From: Caldithrix sp.
GTDB taxonomy: Bacteria > Zhuqueibacterota > Zhuqueibacteria > Oceanimicrobiales > Oceanimicrobiaceae
Length of the DNA: 12,903 bases
NCBI GenBank assembly: GCA_004357015.1
Contig: SMXE01000043.1
Coordinates: 1 to 12,903 of the forward strand
Direction of reading: 5' to 3'
Shown: piece after piece, positions 1-5,406 of the stretch
Numbering within the stretch: position 1 is the stretch's first letter
Layout: each line of letters opens with the position of its first letter
The notes under the pieces: model-generated
Told to the model about the DNA's origin: nothing
Seen by the model: only the letters and a program-made list of their open reading frames with translations
Databases searched by the model: none
Program-made: the position numbers and the translations under genes

Positions 1-120
1 AGCCAGGCAGCAGGTGAGGCCAATCCGAAAGGTTGGTGGCTTAGCTCATAGGTAGAAATTAACAAGATATTCAAGGATACGCCCATCTAACTTGGGCCTG
101 AATGAAAACAGCCTTTCCTT

Positions 121-224
121 GTCATTTCCGCATGTCCTTAGCGTGAATTCCCTGGCTAAAGCAACGAGATTCCCGCTCAAACTTGTCCCTGCATGTTTTT
201 AGCAGGGAAGATCACCGGAATGAC
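121..224. repeat. REP/BIME-like pair of degenerate hairpins
   Basis: The ends GTCATTTCCG (121-130) and CGGAATGAC (216-224) are inverted repeats apart from one extra T. Inside are two related hairpin units 61 nt apart that share GCATGTYYTTAGC (130-142 and 191-203). The second unit has a perfect 7-bp stem, TCCCTGC/GCAGGGA (186-192 and 202-208), with a 9-nt loop. Neither unit is followed by a T-run, so these are not simple terminators. The architecture resembles REP or BIME elements or a small non-coding transposable relic. Copy number in the genome cannot be judged here. Confidence 0.5.
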
Positions 225-301
225 ATGAGTCATCAAGTTTTCGTTCAGACACCAACTTATTTTAAATACTCGTTGCAACAGCCCGGACTGTTGCTTTAGC
301 C
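154..301. repeat. 12-bp perfect inverted repeat enclosing 124 bp, plus small hairpin
   Basis: GGCTAAAGCAAC at 154-165 is the exact reverse complement of 290-301. Overlapping the right arm is a second perfect hairpin, GCAACAG/CTGTTGC (275-281 and 288-294), with the 6-nt loop CCCGGA. The arms partly overlap the REP-like unit at 121-224, so the two features may belong to one larger mosaic repeat. Confidence 0.5.
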
Positions 302-316
302 TTTACGATCAGTTGA

Positions 317-369
317 TAAAACGGGCGGTTTCCCGGAGGGAGGAATGAAGGAGATAGAAGAACCGCCCG
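317..369 (-). terminator. Rho-independent terminator of the fdx operon
   Basis: Read on the minus strand, CGGGCGGTT and AACCGCCCG form a perfect 9-bp GC-rich stem (361-369 with 322-330), extendable by a G-U pair. The stem is followed directly by TTTTAT (321-317). It begins 20 nt past the ferredoxin stop codon. The 30-nt loop is long for an intrinsic terminator, so efficiency is uncertain, but stem strength, T-run and position agree. The plus strand has no T-run after the stem. Confidence 0.6.
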
Positions 370-389
370 CTGTGAAACTGAACATGCTT

Positions 390-671
390 TTACGGCGCCG
401 AAAAACCAAATGCCTCATAGTTATATTTTGTGTAGTCACTCCATTTATCAGGCACTTCATCCTCAGGAAAGATCGCTTCTACCGGGCATTCAGGTTCACA
501 AGCCCCACAATCGATGCACTCTTCCGGATGGATGTAGAGCATCGGTTTATGAGCTTCATCGCCCTCGGATAGCTCGGTGTCTTCGATTTCATAAATACAG
601 TCTACGGGACATACTTCAACACAGGCGCGATCCAATACATCCACACAAGGTTCTGCAATAATATAGGTCAT
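390..671 (-). CDS. fdxA: FdxA-type 7Fe (3Fe-4S/4Fe-4S) ferredoxin
   Basis: Small soluble cytoplasmic electron carrier of 93 residues. Cys9, Cys17, Cys21 and Cys25 lie in the N-terminal cluster region (C-x7-C-x3-C-P-x2-C). Cys52, Cys55, Cys58 and Cys62-Pro form a C-x2-C-x2-C-x3-C-P motif. By analogy with Azotobacter FdI, Cys9/Cys17/Cys62 would hold the 3Fe-4S cluster and Cys21/Cys52/Cys55/Cys58 the 4Fe-4S cluster. The position equivalent to FdI Cys11 is Val. An acidic insert (residues 28-42) separates the two halves, as in many FdxA proteins. The start is supported by AAGGAGA six bases upstream of the ATG. It is the last gene of the leftward TetR-nfuA operon and is followed by a terminator. 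Its redox partner is not in the window. The cluster assignment is inferred from homology. Confidence 0.92.
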   Translation of the reverse strand: MTYIIAEPCVDVLDRACVEVCPVDCIYEIEDTELSEGDEAHKPMLYIHPEECIDCGACEPECPVEAIFPEDEVPDKWSDYTKYNYEAFGFSAP

Positions 672-706
672 TGTTTGTCTCCTTGGGTTTCACCATAAAA
701 TTAAGG

Positions 707-856
707 TTACACGAATTGTTTCGCTGTCGACTTTACCATGGAAAGCATGGCCATTAAGCCCTGGCCCTTACCCATGGAAATATTTTTGCCGAAAAATCTG
801 AACACCAGATGGGATGGTATTCCTGTTACTTGTTCCACTGTAAGTAACTTTGGCAT
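707..856 (-). CDS. Putative 49-residue small protein between nfuA and fdxA
   Basis: An ATG-initiated frame of 49 codons fills most of the 229-nt gap between nfuA and the ferredoxin, leaving 44 nt upstream and 35 nt downstream, which is typical operon spacing. The product starts MPKLLTVEQV and has a Met/Gly/Lys-rich second half around MGKGQGLMAMLSMVKS, possibly an amphipathic helix. There is no cysteine, signal peptide or membrane segment. An in-frame TAA lies immediately before the ATG, so this is the only long start. No clear ribosome binding site precedes it, which weakens the call. I recognise no family. The frame could be chance, but its fit between two operon genes favours translation. 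Competing hairpins overlap its 5' end. Confidence 0.4.
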   Translation of the reverse strand: MPKLLTVEQVTGIPSHLVFRFFGKNISMGKGQGLMAMLSMVKSTAKQFV

Positions 857-889
857 TTAAGCTAGTTCGGGTTTAGCAAAAAAGTTACT
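825..889 (-). promoter_or_regulatory. Mutually exclusive hairpins in the nfuA-fdxA intergenic RNA
   Basis: Three short segments can pair in two exclusive ways. 881-889 (AAAGTTACT) is the exact reverse complement of 843-851, giving a 9-bp stem with a 29-nt loop. 842-848 (AAGTAAC) is the exact reverse complement of 825-831, giving a 7-bp stem with a 10-nt loop. The middle segment is shared, and it covers codons 2-5 of the putative small ORF starting at 856. Neither stem is followed by a T-run. The arrangement could tune translation, transcript stability or processing between nfuA and fdxA. A function is inferred only. Confidence 0.4.
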
Positions 890-900
890 ATTTCACAATC

Positions 901-1491
901 TTATTTAGAGGGCTGATAATAAGGATTCTGCCCGCCAGCATGATCGGTGACATCCATCACGGCTTTAAGTTGCGGCACCGCCTCTTTTAGCATCACCTCG
1001 ACGCCTTGTTTGAGTGTCACATCCACCATCCCGCAGCCCTGGCAACCGCCGCCAAATCGCAAATAAGCAATATCATCTTTGACATCGACCAGCGATACAT
1101 GCCCGCCATGCGTGGCCACTCCCGGATTAACTTTACTGTCAATAATATGTTGAATTTTCTCCGCTATCGGACCGGTTGGAACCGGCGGCCCGGCGGCGGC
1201 CTTTGGATTCGTAATTTTAAATCCGCTTTCATCTAACCCGCTCAAATAATCTACAACTGCACCGTCCAGCAGAGGGGCGCTCTCCGGATCGATATGAACG
1301 TTGAATTCCTCAAGCTCAATTATTTGGTCGGCCGCGTCTTCCTGGCCGGGTTCAACAAATGCAAGTGCATAGTCAACGGACAATGGCGATGGTCCGCGTA
1401 CGGCAGTAACTCGCATTCCACGCCCTTGTCGGTTGTCCGCCTCTAAAATCGCAAGAAACTTTTTCCTGGCATTCTCAGTAATGGTTATCAT
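901..1491 (-). CDS. nfuA: NfuA-type iron-sulfur cluster carrier protein
   Basis: Cytoplasmic carrier that accepts Fe-S clusters from scaffold machinery and passes them to apo-proteins. The 196-residue product has the two-part NfuA layout. Residues 1-95 are an A-type (HesB/IscA-like) fold without the cluster-binding cysteines. Residues 107-182 are a NifU C-terminal domain with the conserved HGGHVSLVDV stretch and the cluster-binding GGGCQGCGM motif (Cys150 and Cys153). Length and Cys positions match E. coli NfuA closely. The frame extends to a GTG at 1509, but GGAGG at 1498-1502 sits seven bases before the ATG at 1491 and overlaps the longer reading, so ATG 1491 is chosen. It starts 14 nt after the TetR-family stop codon, so the two are surely co-transcribed. 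The C-terminal tail (183-196) is unconserved-looking. Confidence 0.93.
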   Translation of the reverse strand: MITITENARKKFLAILEADNRQGRGMRVTAVRGPSPLSVDYALAFVEPGQEDAADQIIELEEFNVHIDPESAPLLDGAVVDYLSGLDESGFKITNPKAAAGPPVPTGPIAEKIQHIIDSKVNPGVATHGGHVSLVDVKDDIAYLRFGGGCQGCGMVDVTLKQGVEVMLKEAVPQLKAVMDVTDHAGGQNPYYQPSK

Positions 1492-1505
1492 AAATTGCCT
1501 CCAAG

Positions 1506-2072
1506 TCACTTTTGCACTATCTTAAGACAAGTTTGCATTACTTCTTCTGTCACCTCATGATATTTCACGGCTATGCGTCCGGTTTTAAGATAAAATATGG
1601 TTTGTATGATGGTACCCATTATCATGGCGCCAGTTAAACTTGTGTCTAATTCTCTAAACCGTCCTTGCTTTTGTCCCAGCCTAAGAATCTTTTTTAGCAT
1701 CTGCATAGGCTTCATTTTGTCTCGGGAATGTTTCTTCAGCTCAGTCTGATGCGCAGCACTGAGGTAGCTGTATCGTTTCTGTTCTCGGCGAGAAAACTCG
1801 AAATAGCCGTGTACGAAAGCCCCTAACATTTCTTCCGGTGTTTTGACATTTTTGAGATAGCCTTTTAGAAATTTCCAGAAAAAATCTATATTTTGCTCGA
1901 AGATAATTTCTGCCAGTTTCGCTTTGCTTTCAAAATGTCGGTAGATAGTACCTTCGGCAATACCGGCTCGGAGGGCAATATCACGGGTAGTGGTGCCTTT
2001 GATGCCCTTTTTCATGAATAGCGCAAGAGCGGCATCAGTCACTTCAGATTTTTTACTTATCGGTCTGGCCAT
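1506..2072 (-). CDS. TetR/AcrR-family transcriptional regulator
   Basis: A 188-residue one-component regulator of usual TetR-family length. Residues 10-56 form the DNA-binding domain. The signature helix-turn-helix lies at about 28-48 (TTTRDIALRAGIAEGTIYRHF), ending in the family-typical YRHFESKAKL. Residues 57-188 are the all-helical ligand-binding and dimerisation half, which gives no clue to the effector. The ATG at 2072 lacks an obvious Shine-Dalgarno sequence. A perfect operator-like palindrome and a strong promoter lie 47-109 nt upstream, so autoregulation is likely. The next gene downstream, 14 nt after the stop, is nfuA. That is unusual because Fe-S genes are more often under Rrf2-type regulators (IscR, SufR). 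The inducer could be a fatty acyl ligand, an oxidant or a xenobiotic; nothing visible decides this. Confidence 0.93.
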   Translation of the reverse strand: MARPISKKSEVTDAALALFMKKGIKGTTTRDIALRAGIAEGTIYRHFESKAKLAEIIFEQNIDFFWKFLKGYLKNVKTPEEMLGAFVHGYFEFSRREQKRYSYLSAAHQTELKKHSRDKMKPMQMLKKILRLGQKQGRFRELDTSLTGAMIMGTIIQTIFYLKTGRIAVKYHEVTEEVMQTCLKIVQK

Positions 2073-2118
2073 ATTATTGCGTAAGTCAGCAACTACTCAG
2101 AAAGTTTTCTAATAATGA

Positions 2119-2134
2119 GTGAGTATTTACTCAC
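2119..2134 (-). promoter_or_regulatory. TetR-type operator palindrome
   Basis: GTGAGTA-TT-TACTCAC is a perfect 7-bp inverted repeat with a 2-nt centre. It lies just downstream of the predicted transcription start and 47 nt before the TetR-family start codon. Size and half-site spacing suit a TetR-family dimer, and the site loosely resembles FadR-type operators (TGAATGA halves). Binding here would block the promoter of the regulator-nfuA-fdxA operon. A further half-site-like TGAGTA lies at 2151-2156, inside the -10 region. Confidence 0.65.
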
Positions 2135-2152
2135 ACCGTATTTTATTGATTG

Positions 2153-2181
2153 AGTATATCGAATAATTTTCTTAATTTCAA
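2153..2181 (-). promoter_or_regulatory. Sigma70-like promoter of the TetR-nfuA-fdxA operon
   Basis: On the minus strand TTGAAA (2181-2176) and TATACT (2158-2153) are separated by exactly 17 nt, close to consensus in both boxes and with ideal spacing. Transcription would start near 2146, some 70-75 nt before the regulator's ATG, placing the palindrome at 2119-2134 at roughly +12 to +27. Confidence 0.65.
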
Positions 2182-2316
2182 GATAATTTTTACTTTTTAT
2201 GAACACGACAGTAAGAAATAGTTCGATATTCTTTCACACATTTTCTCTGTTTTCCGGTTCGGTGTTCAATCATTCTTTGCGCTGATTTGCAGCGTTTGCT
2301 CTAACAGGAGGATAAG

Positions 2317-3678
2317 TTGATAAGGATAGTTCTAACTATTCTGTTCAGTATTCTAACGCTTATGTTGGCCACAAGCTGCAACGAAAGTCCAACCGCACCG
2401 CAAACCGGAAGCAATGGTGATTCAATGGCCATTTTCATTCAGCAGCCTATGTTATCATCAAAAACCACAACGGGATTTGCCTTTTCACTCGAAACCAATC
2501 TGGATGGGAAGATATATTTTGTGGTTTTGACAAACAACGCTCCTAAACCAAGCAAAGAAGATGTGGTCGCCGGTTCTAATTCTGTTGTGAAAGGAAATTT
2601 TACTGTTCAGGCTGAAAAGGCAGTTCAACAGATCGTTACGGGCCTGGCGATGGGCACAAGTTATGATCTCTACGCAGTTCTTGAAGATGAACAATCCGCA
2701 ACTACTCAGGTTTCAACTAAACTGTTCGTAACAACTTCTCTTTCAGGATTGGCAGTTCAAGGGAATCGGATTGTCGATATGAATGGCCGAGAGAAAGTTT
2801 TGCGCGGTGTGGCTGTTGTAGACCCACTTGTTTGGCAAGACTATCATGGTGGTGGCCTACCTCCGAGAGAAATAGATTTTGCGGTTTTGGCGCAAGAGTG
2901 GCAAGCGAAGATTGTTCGAGTCCCAATTCATCCAGACTTACTCGAGCACAATCCAAATTATTTGCGAGATTATGTCGATGTTCTTGTCGAGTGGGGCGAC
3001 AAATATGGAATTTATGTGTTCATAGGATATCACGCACATGGCAATCCCAATACTGAACAGGTTGAGGAAACACCGTGGGGCAACAATCTACCCTGGCATG
3101 GCAATCCCTATAACCCGAATAAGGCTCTGGCAATCAGCTCTTTGAGCTCAATAGCGGAGCGATATAAGGATAAACAATGGGTTATTTATGGTACCTTTAA
3201 TGAACCAGCATTTATAACCTGGCGAGAATGGCGTCCTGAAGCAGAGGATTTAGTGGACGCAATTCGTGCCATTCATCCTGAAGCCCTTGTCATGGTTTCC
3301 GGTGTTAATTTCGGGAGTGAGTTAGATGGCGTCCTGGGTAATCCGATTAATCGAACTAATATTGTCTACGAAGTGCATCCATATCCTTGGGCGGGCGAAG
3401 GTTGGAAAAACATAGTCGCCGAATTGTCTCAGGTCTATCCTGTGTTTTTGGGCGAATGGGGGTTTGGTGAAGGTCAACCTGGAACTGCTCAAGAATACGG
3501 GGTACCTTTGGTTGATTATTGCAAACAGTACAATCTTGGCTGGACCGCCTGGATTTGGGATAATGTATGGACTCCAAAGATGTTCCATTCAACGTCTCAC
3601 ACGGATTTGACAGAATTTGGCGCGGTCGTTAAAAATGCCTTAACCGAGATGCAGAGCCTTGCTCAGCTGGCATATTAA
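2317..3678 (+). CDS. Glycoside hydrolase family 5 lipoprotein (endoglucanase/mannanase-like)
   Basis: Secreted retaining glycosidase of 453 residues, probably anchored in the outer membrane. Residues 1-21 are a lipoprotein signal with lipobox LATSC (Cys21). Residues 38-140 look like a fibronectin/Ig-like beta-sandwich. Residues 146-450 are the GH5 TIM barrel: entry motif GNRIVDMNGREKVLRG, general acid Glu296 in TFNEP, substrate-site YEVHPYPW (His354, Tyr356), nucleophile Glu380 in FLGEWGF, and a late WIWDN stretch with conserved Trp. All catalytic residues are present, so it should be active. The specific substrate (cellulose, mannan or other beta-glucan) cannot be read from sequence. The start is TTG, chosen because AGGAGG (2306-2311) lies five bases upstream; later Met codons would remove the signal. 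It is AT-richer than the genes to its right. Confidence 0.92.
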   Translation: MIRIVLTILFSILTLMLATSCNESPTAPQTGSNGDSMAIFIQQPMLSSKTTTGFAFSLETNLDGKIYFVVLTNNAPKPSKEDVVAGSNSVVKGNFTVQAEKAVQQIVTGLAMGTSYDLYAVLEDEQSATTQVSTKLFVTTSLSGLAVQGNRIVDMNGREKVLRGVAVVDPLVWQDYHGGGLPPREIDFAVLAQEWQAKIVRVPIHPDLLEHNPNYLRDYVDVLVEWGDKYGIYVFIGYHAHGNPNTEQVEETPWGNNLPWHGNPYNPNKALAISSLSSIAERYKDKQWVIYGTFNEPAFITWREWRPEAEDLVDAIRAIHPEALVMVSGVNFGSELDGVLGNPINRTNIVYEVHPYPWAGEGWKNIVAELSQVYPVFLGEWGFGEGQPGTAQEYGVPLVDYCKQYNLGWTAWIWDNVWTPKMFHSTSHTDLTEFGAVVKNALTEMQSLAQLAY

Positions 3679-3887
3679 CCAGGCGATGGCTTGTGCGGAA
3701 GTTATTCATGATCTCATGAGCTAATTTTGCTTGCACTGGATTGCGGGGCTCTTGCGTGATTTTTGAGTTTCGTGCAGCCACTAAAGTTTAATCTAAACCT
3801 GCATTATTCACAAATTTAGGCAGTACCCAACTTAAGATTATTAGCAATAAGCACTTATGGATTTATCAGTCGAAAAACTTTATTTCA
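3679..3887. other. Intergenic gap after the GH5 gene
   Basis: No ORF, RNA gene or strong terminator is seen in this AT-rich stretch. The only local pattern is a repeated TCATGA around 3705-3718, too short to interpret. The CACGAAG inverted element begins immediately after it. Confidence 0.4.
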
Positions 3888-4041
3888 CCACGAAGGCCAC
3901 GAAGTTCACGAAGGGAAAAGAACTCTATCTGGTAGAATTTTTTTCACAAGAGCACAACAAACATAATCATAATCACTTACCACAAACCAGTTTCTCAAAA
4001 AACCCATAGTTTCTTCTTCGTGTTCTTCGTGCGCTTCGTGG
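3888..4041. repeat. Inverted element with triple CACGAAG arms
   Basis: The left arm (3888-3913) is three direct copies of CACGAAG at a 9-nt period (CCACGAAG, CACGAAG, CACGAAG). The right arm (4016-4041) is the same pattern in reverse complement. The arms match at 22 of 26 positions; the four differences are the 2-nt linkers between copies. They enclose 102 nt of AT-rich sequence without an ORF. Similar CACGAAG-rich intergenic repeats are widespread in bacterial genomes but poorly explained. The element may be a MITE-like relic, a binding array or a long RNA stem. It ends 55 nt before the start codon of the next gene. Confidence 0.7.
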
Positions 4042-4071
4042 TTCATGAATTATTCAGATTAGAAAAAAGGA

Positions 4072-4085
4072 CTTTGCCCGCAAAG
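4072..4085 (+). promoter_or_regulatory. Small hairpin touching the Shine-Dalgarno site
   Basis: CTTTGC-CC-GCAAAG is a perfect palindrome (in RNA a 5-bp stem with a CCCG loop). Its 3' arm overlaps the AAGAGG ribosome binding site (4083-4088) of the outer-membrane protein gene, so the hairpin could reduce initiation. It is short and could be chance. Confidence 0.3.
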
Positions 4086-4096
4086 AGGTGTCCAAT

Positions 4097-5227
4097 ATGA
4101 AGAAATTCTGCACAAGTGTGATGTTAACTGTCTTATGTGTTTGTCCGGCATGGGCGCAAATAAATCAGTATGAATTCATCCGGACTTCGACCTTTAAGAC
4201 CGGGGTGCATGCAAAACTGTGGGATTTTGATGATGAATCAGGCTTTGACAGATTCGCTGAGCTGTCATTCCCTACCACCTACAGCATGGCTTTCGGGGAT
4301 CGCTTTGCCATCGATCTGGTTACCGCTCCATTTGTGACAGCGTTAGAACTGACCGATGGCCCTGCTCTGGATTACAGCAACTTGTCCGATTCATTTGGCC
4401 GGGTTTCTGTGATGCTGGGCGACAACCTGGCCCTGCTGACGTTCGGCGTGGGTATCCCGAGCGGCCAGACGGAACTGACATCAGAGGAGCTTGTGCTCGC
4501 AGGGCTGGCTGCAAACCGGCCGCTCAACAATCCTATCACAAATTTCGGAACCGGGCTGAACTTGCATTTCGGTATCGCTGTGGCGCAGGATTTTGGGTCC
4601 TGGGTTATCGGGGCCGGTGCGGGTTACGCCTTGCGTGGCGACTACGACATCCTGTTTGATGACCAAAATATTCAAATTGATCCGGGCGACGAAATGAACT
4701 TGACACTCGGAGTTGATCGTGAATTCCGGATGGCGGGTGGCCATGGTAGGTTTATGGCCGATTTCGTTTACACGAATTATACCGAGGATGAATTTAAGAA
4801 CCTCTCTTTTGTCTATGAAGCCGGTGATAAAATCGTTGTCAGTGGCAACCTTATATTGCCTTTAGGGTTCTTGAATCCTCTCATCCTCTCCGCCAGGAAT
4901 AGGTGGCGCCTGGATAATAAGGCGCAGGACCCGCTGCTTTTGGATAATGGCAACGAGCTGGAGTTGAGAGCCACAGGCATCAGTGCCCTGAGCGGGAGTT
5001 TTAAGCTTAAATACATTTATCGCGCTCAAATCTATGGTGAGAATGACCAGGGCATTGATGGCGCTCTGATCCACGGTTTTGGCGGCGGGTTGATATTGAA
5101 ACTTTCGCGTCATTTTTCCTTTGACCCAACTTTTATTTATTCGGTAGGGAGTATCGACACGGGGCCGGATTCAGACGTTGAAGTGACTGGGTACGAATTC
5201 TCCGGGGGCTTTGCGATTACGTTTTAG
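4097..5227 (+). CDS. Outer-membrane beta-barrel protein
   Basis: A 376-residue exported protein. Residues 1-20 are a Sec signal peptide (MKKF, hydrophobic core, AWA|Q cleavage). The mature part consists of alternating aromatic/hydrophobic strands with Gly-rich turns, such as FGTGLNLHFGIAVAQDF and GFGGGLILKLSRHFSF, and it ends in GFAITF with the terminal Phe recognised by the BAM machinery. The pattern resembles the transporter-like barrels of the Phenol_MetA_deg type, but the match is to general style, so substrate and role remain unknown. The frame also opens at a GTG (4088), but AAGAGG at 4083-4088 lies eight bases before ATG 4097 and overlaps the GTG, so ATG is chosen. It lies between two lipoproteins and may serve the same surface process. 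Confidence 0.8.
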   Translation: MKKFCTSVMLTVLCVCPAWAQINQYEFIRTSTFKTGVHAKLWDFDDESGFDRFAELSFPTTYSMAFGDRFAIDLVTAPFVTALELTDGPALDYSNLSDSFGRVSVMLGDNLALLTFGVGIPSGQTELTSEELVLAGLAANRPLNNPITNFGTGLNLHFGIAVAQDFGSWVIGAGAGYALRGDYDILFDDQNIQIDPGDEMNLTLGVDREFRMAGGHGRFMADFVYTNYTEDEFKNLSFVYEAGDKIVVSGNLILPLGFLNPLILSARNRWRLDNKAQDPLLLDNGNELELRATGISALSGSFKLKYIYRAQIYGENDQGIDGALIHGFGGGLILKLSRHFSFDPTFIYSVGSIDTGPDSDVEVTGYEFSGGFAITF

Positions 5228-5406
5228 CCTGGATTGTTGCCAGGGCCGCGAAGGCAAGGTGAATCAATTCGGTATGTCAACAATCCATTCTCCACCTGCG
5301 AGACGCTTGATTTTTTGCAAAAAGTTTGCACTATTGTCAGTCGGGCGACTGGCGGGCCTGACCTTCGCACGAGTTGAGTGACATTACTCACAATGAGGTT
5401 TCGAAA
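5228..5406. other. Intergenic gap with a small palindrome
   Basis: No gene is seen. A weak hairpin CCTGG/CCAGG follows the barrel gene but lacks a T-run. TGCAAA-AAG-TTTGCA (5316-5330) is a perfect 6-bp inverted repeat that could be a regulator site for the following lipoprotein gene. No convincing promoter boxes were found. Confidence 0.35.

Larger units (their letters stand above)
1..316. other. Intergenic region without a convincing gene
   Basis: No ORF here has a start, ribosome binding site and recognisable product. Frames 1 and 2 on the plus strand are both open from the window edge until about position 51-54, so the tail of a truncated upstream gene is possible but cannot be told from chance. 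The stretch carries the REP-like hairpins described separately and lies beyond the terminator of the leftward ferredoxin operon. Confidence 0.5.

Noticed and set aside
1..51. Open frame ending in a TAG, as if the tail of an upstream gene
   Set aside because: Frame 2 is equally open over the same stretch and the 16 residues show no recognisable motif, so a coding call cannot be supported.
30..100. tRNA-like stretch GGTGGCTTAGCTCATAGGTAG
   Set aside because: It resembles a tRNA 5' half and D-arm, but no anticodon stem, TTCGAATC-type T-arm or closing acceptor stem follows.
345..661. Plus-strand frames (345-572 and 410-661) opposite the ferredoxin
   Set aside because: They are antisense to a clear ferredoxin with all cluster cysteines and their translations show no family features.
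3888..4041. CRISPR-like array from repeated CACGAAG
   Set aside because: The repeats are 7 nt at a 9-nt period in two opposed blocks, with no 20-40 nt repeats and unique spacers and no cas genes.
5374..5390. TGAGT-6 nt-ACTCA inverted repeat near the Big_2 gene start, similar to the TetR operator half-sites
   Set aside because: The spacing is 6 nt rather than 4 between the same half-sites and the flanks do not match, so a second site for the same regulator is not convincing.
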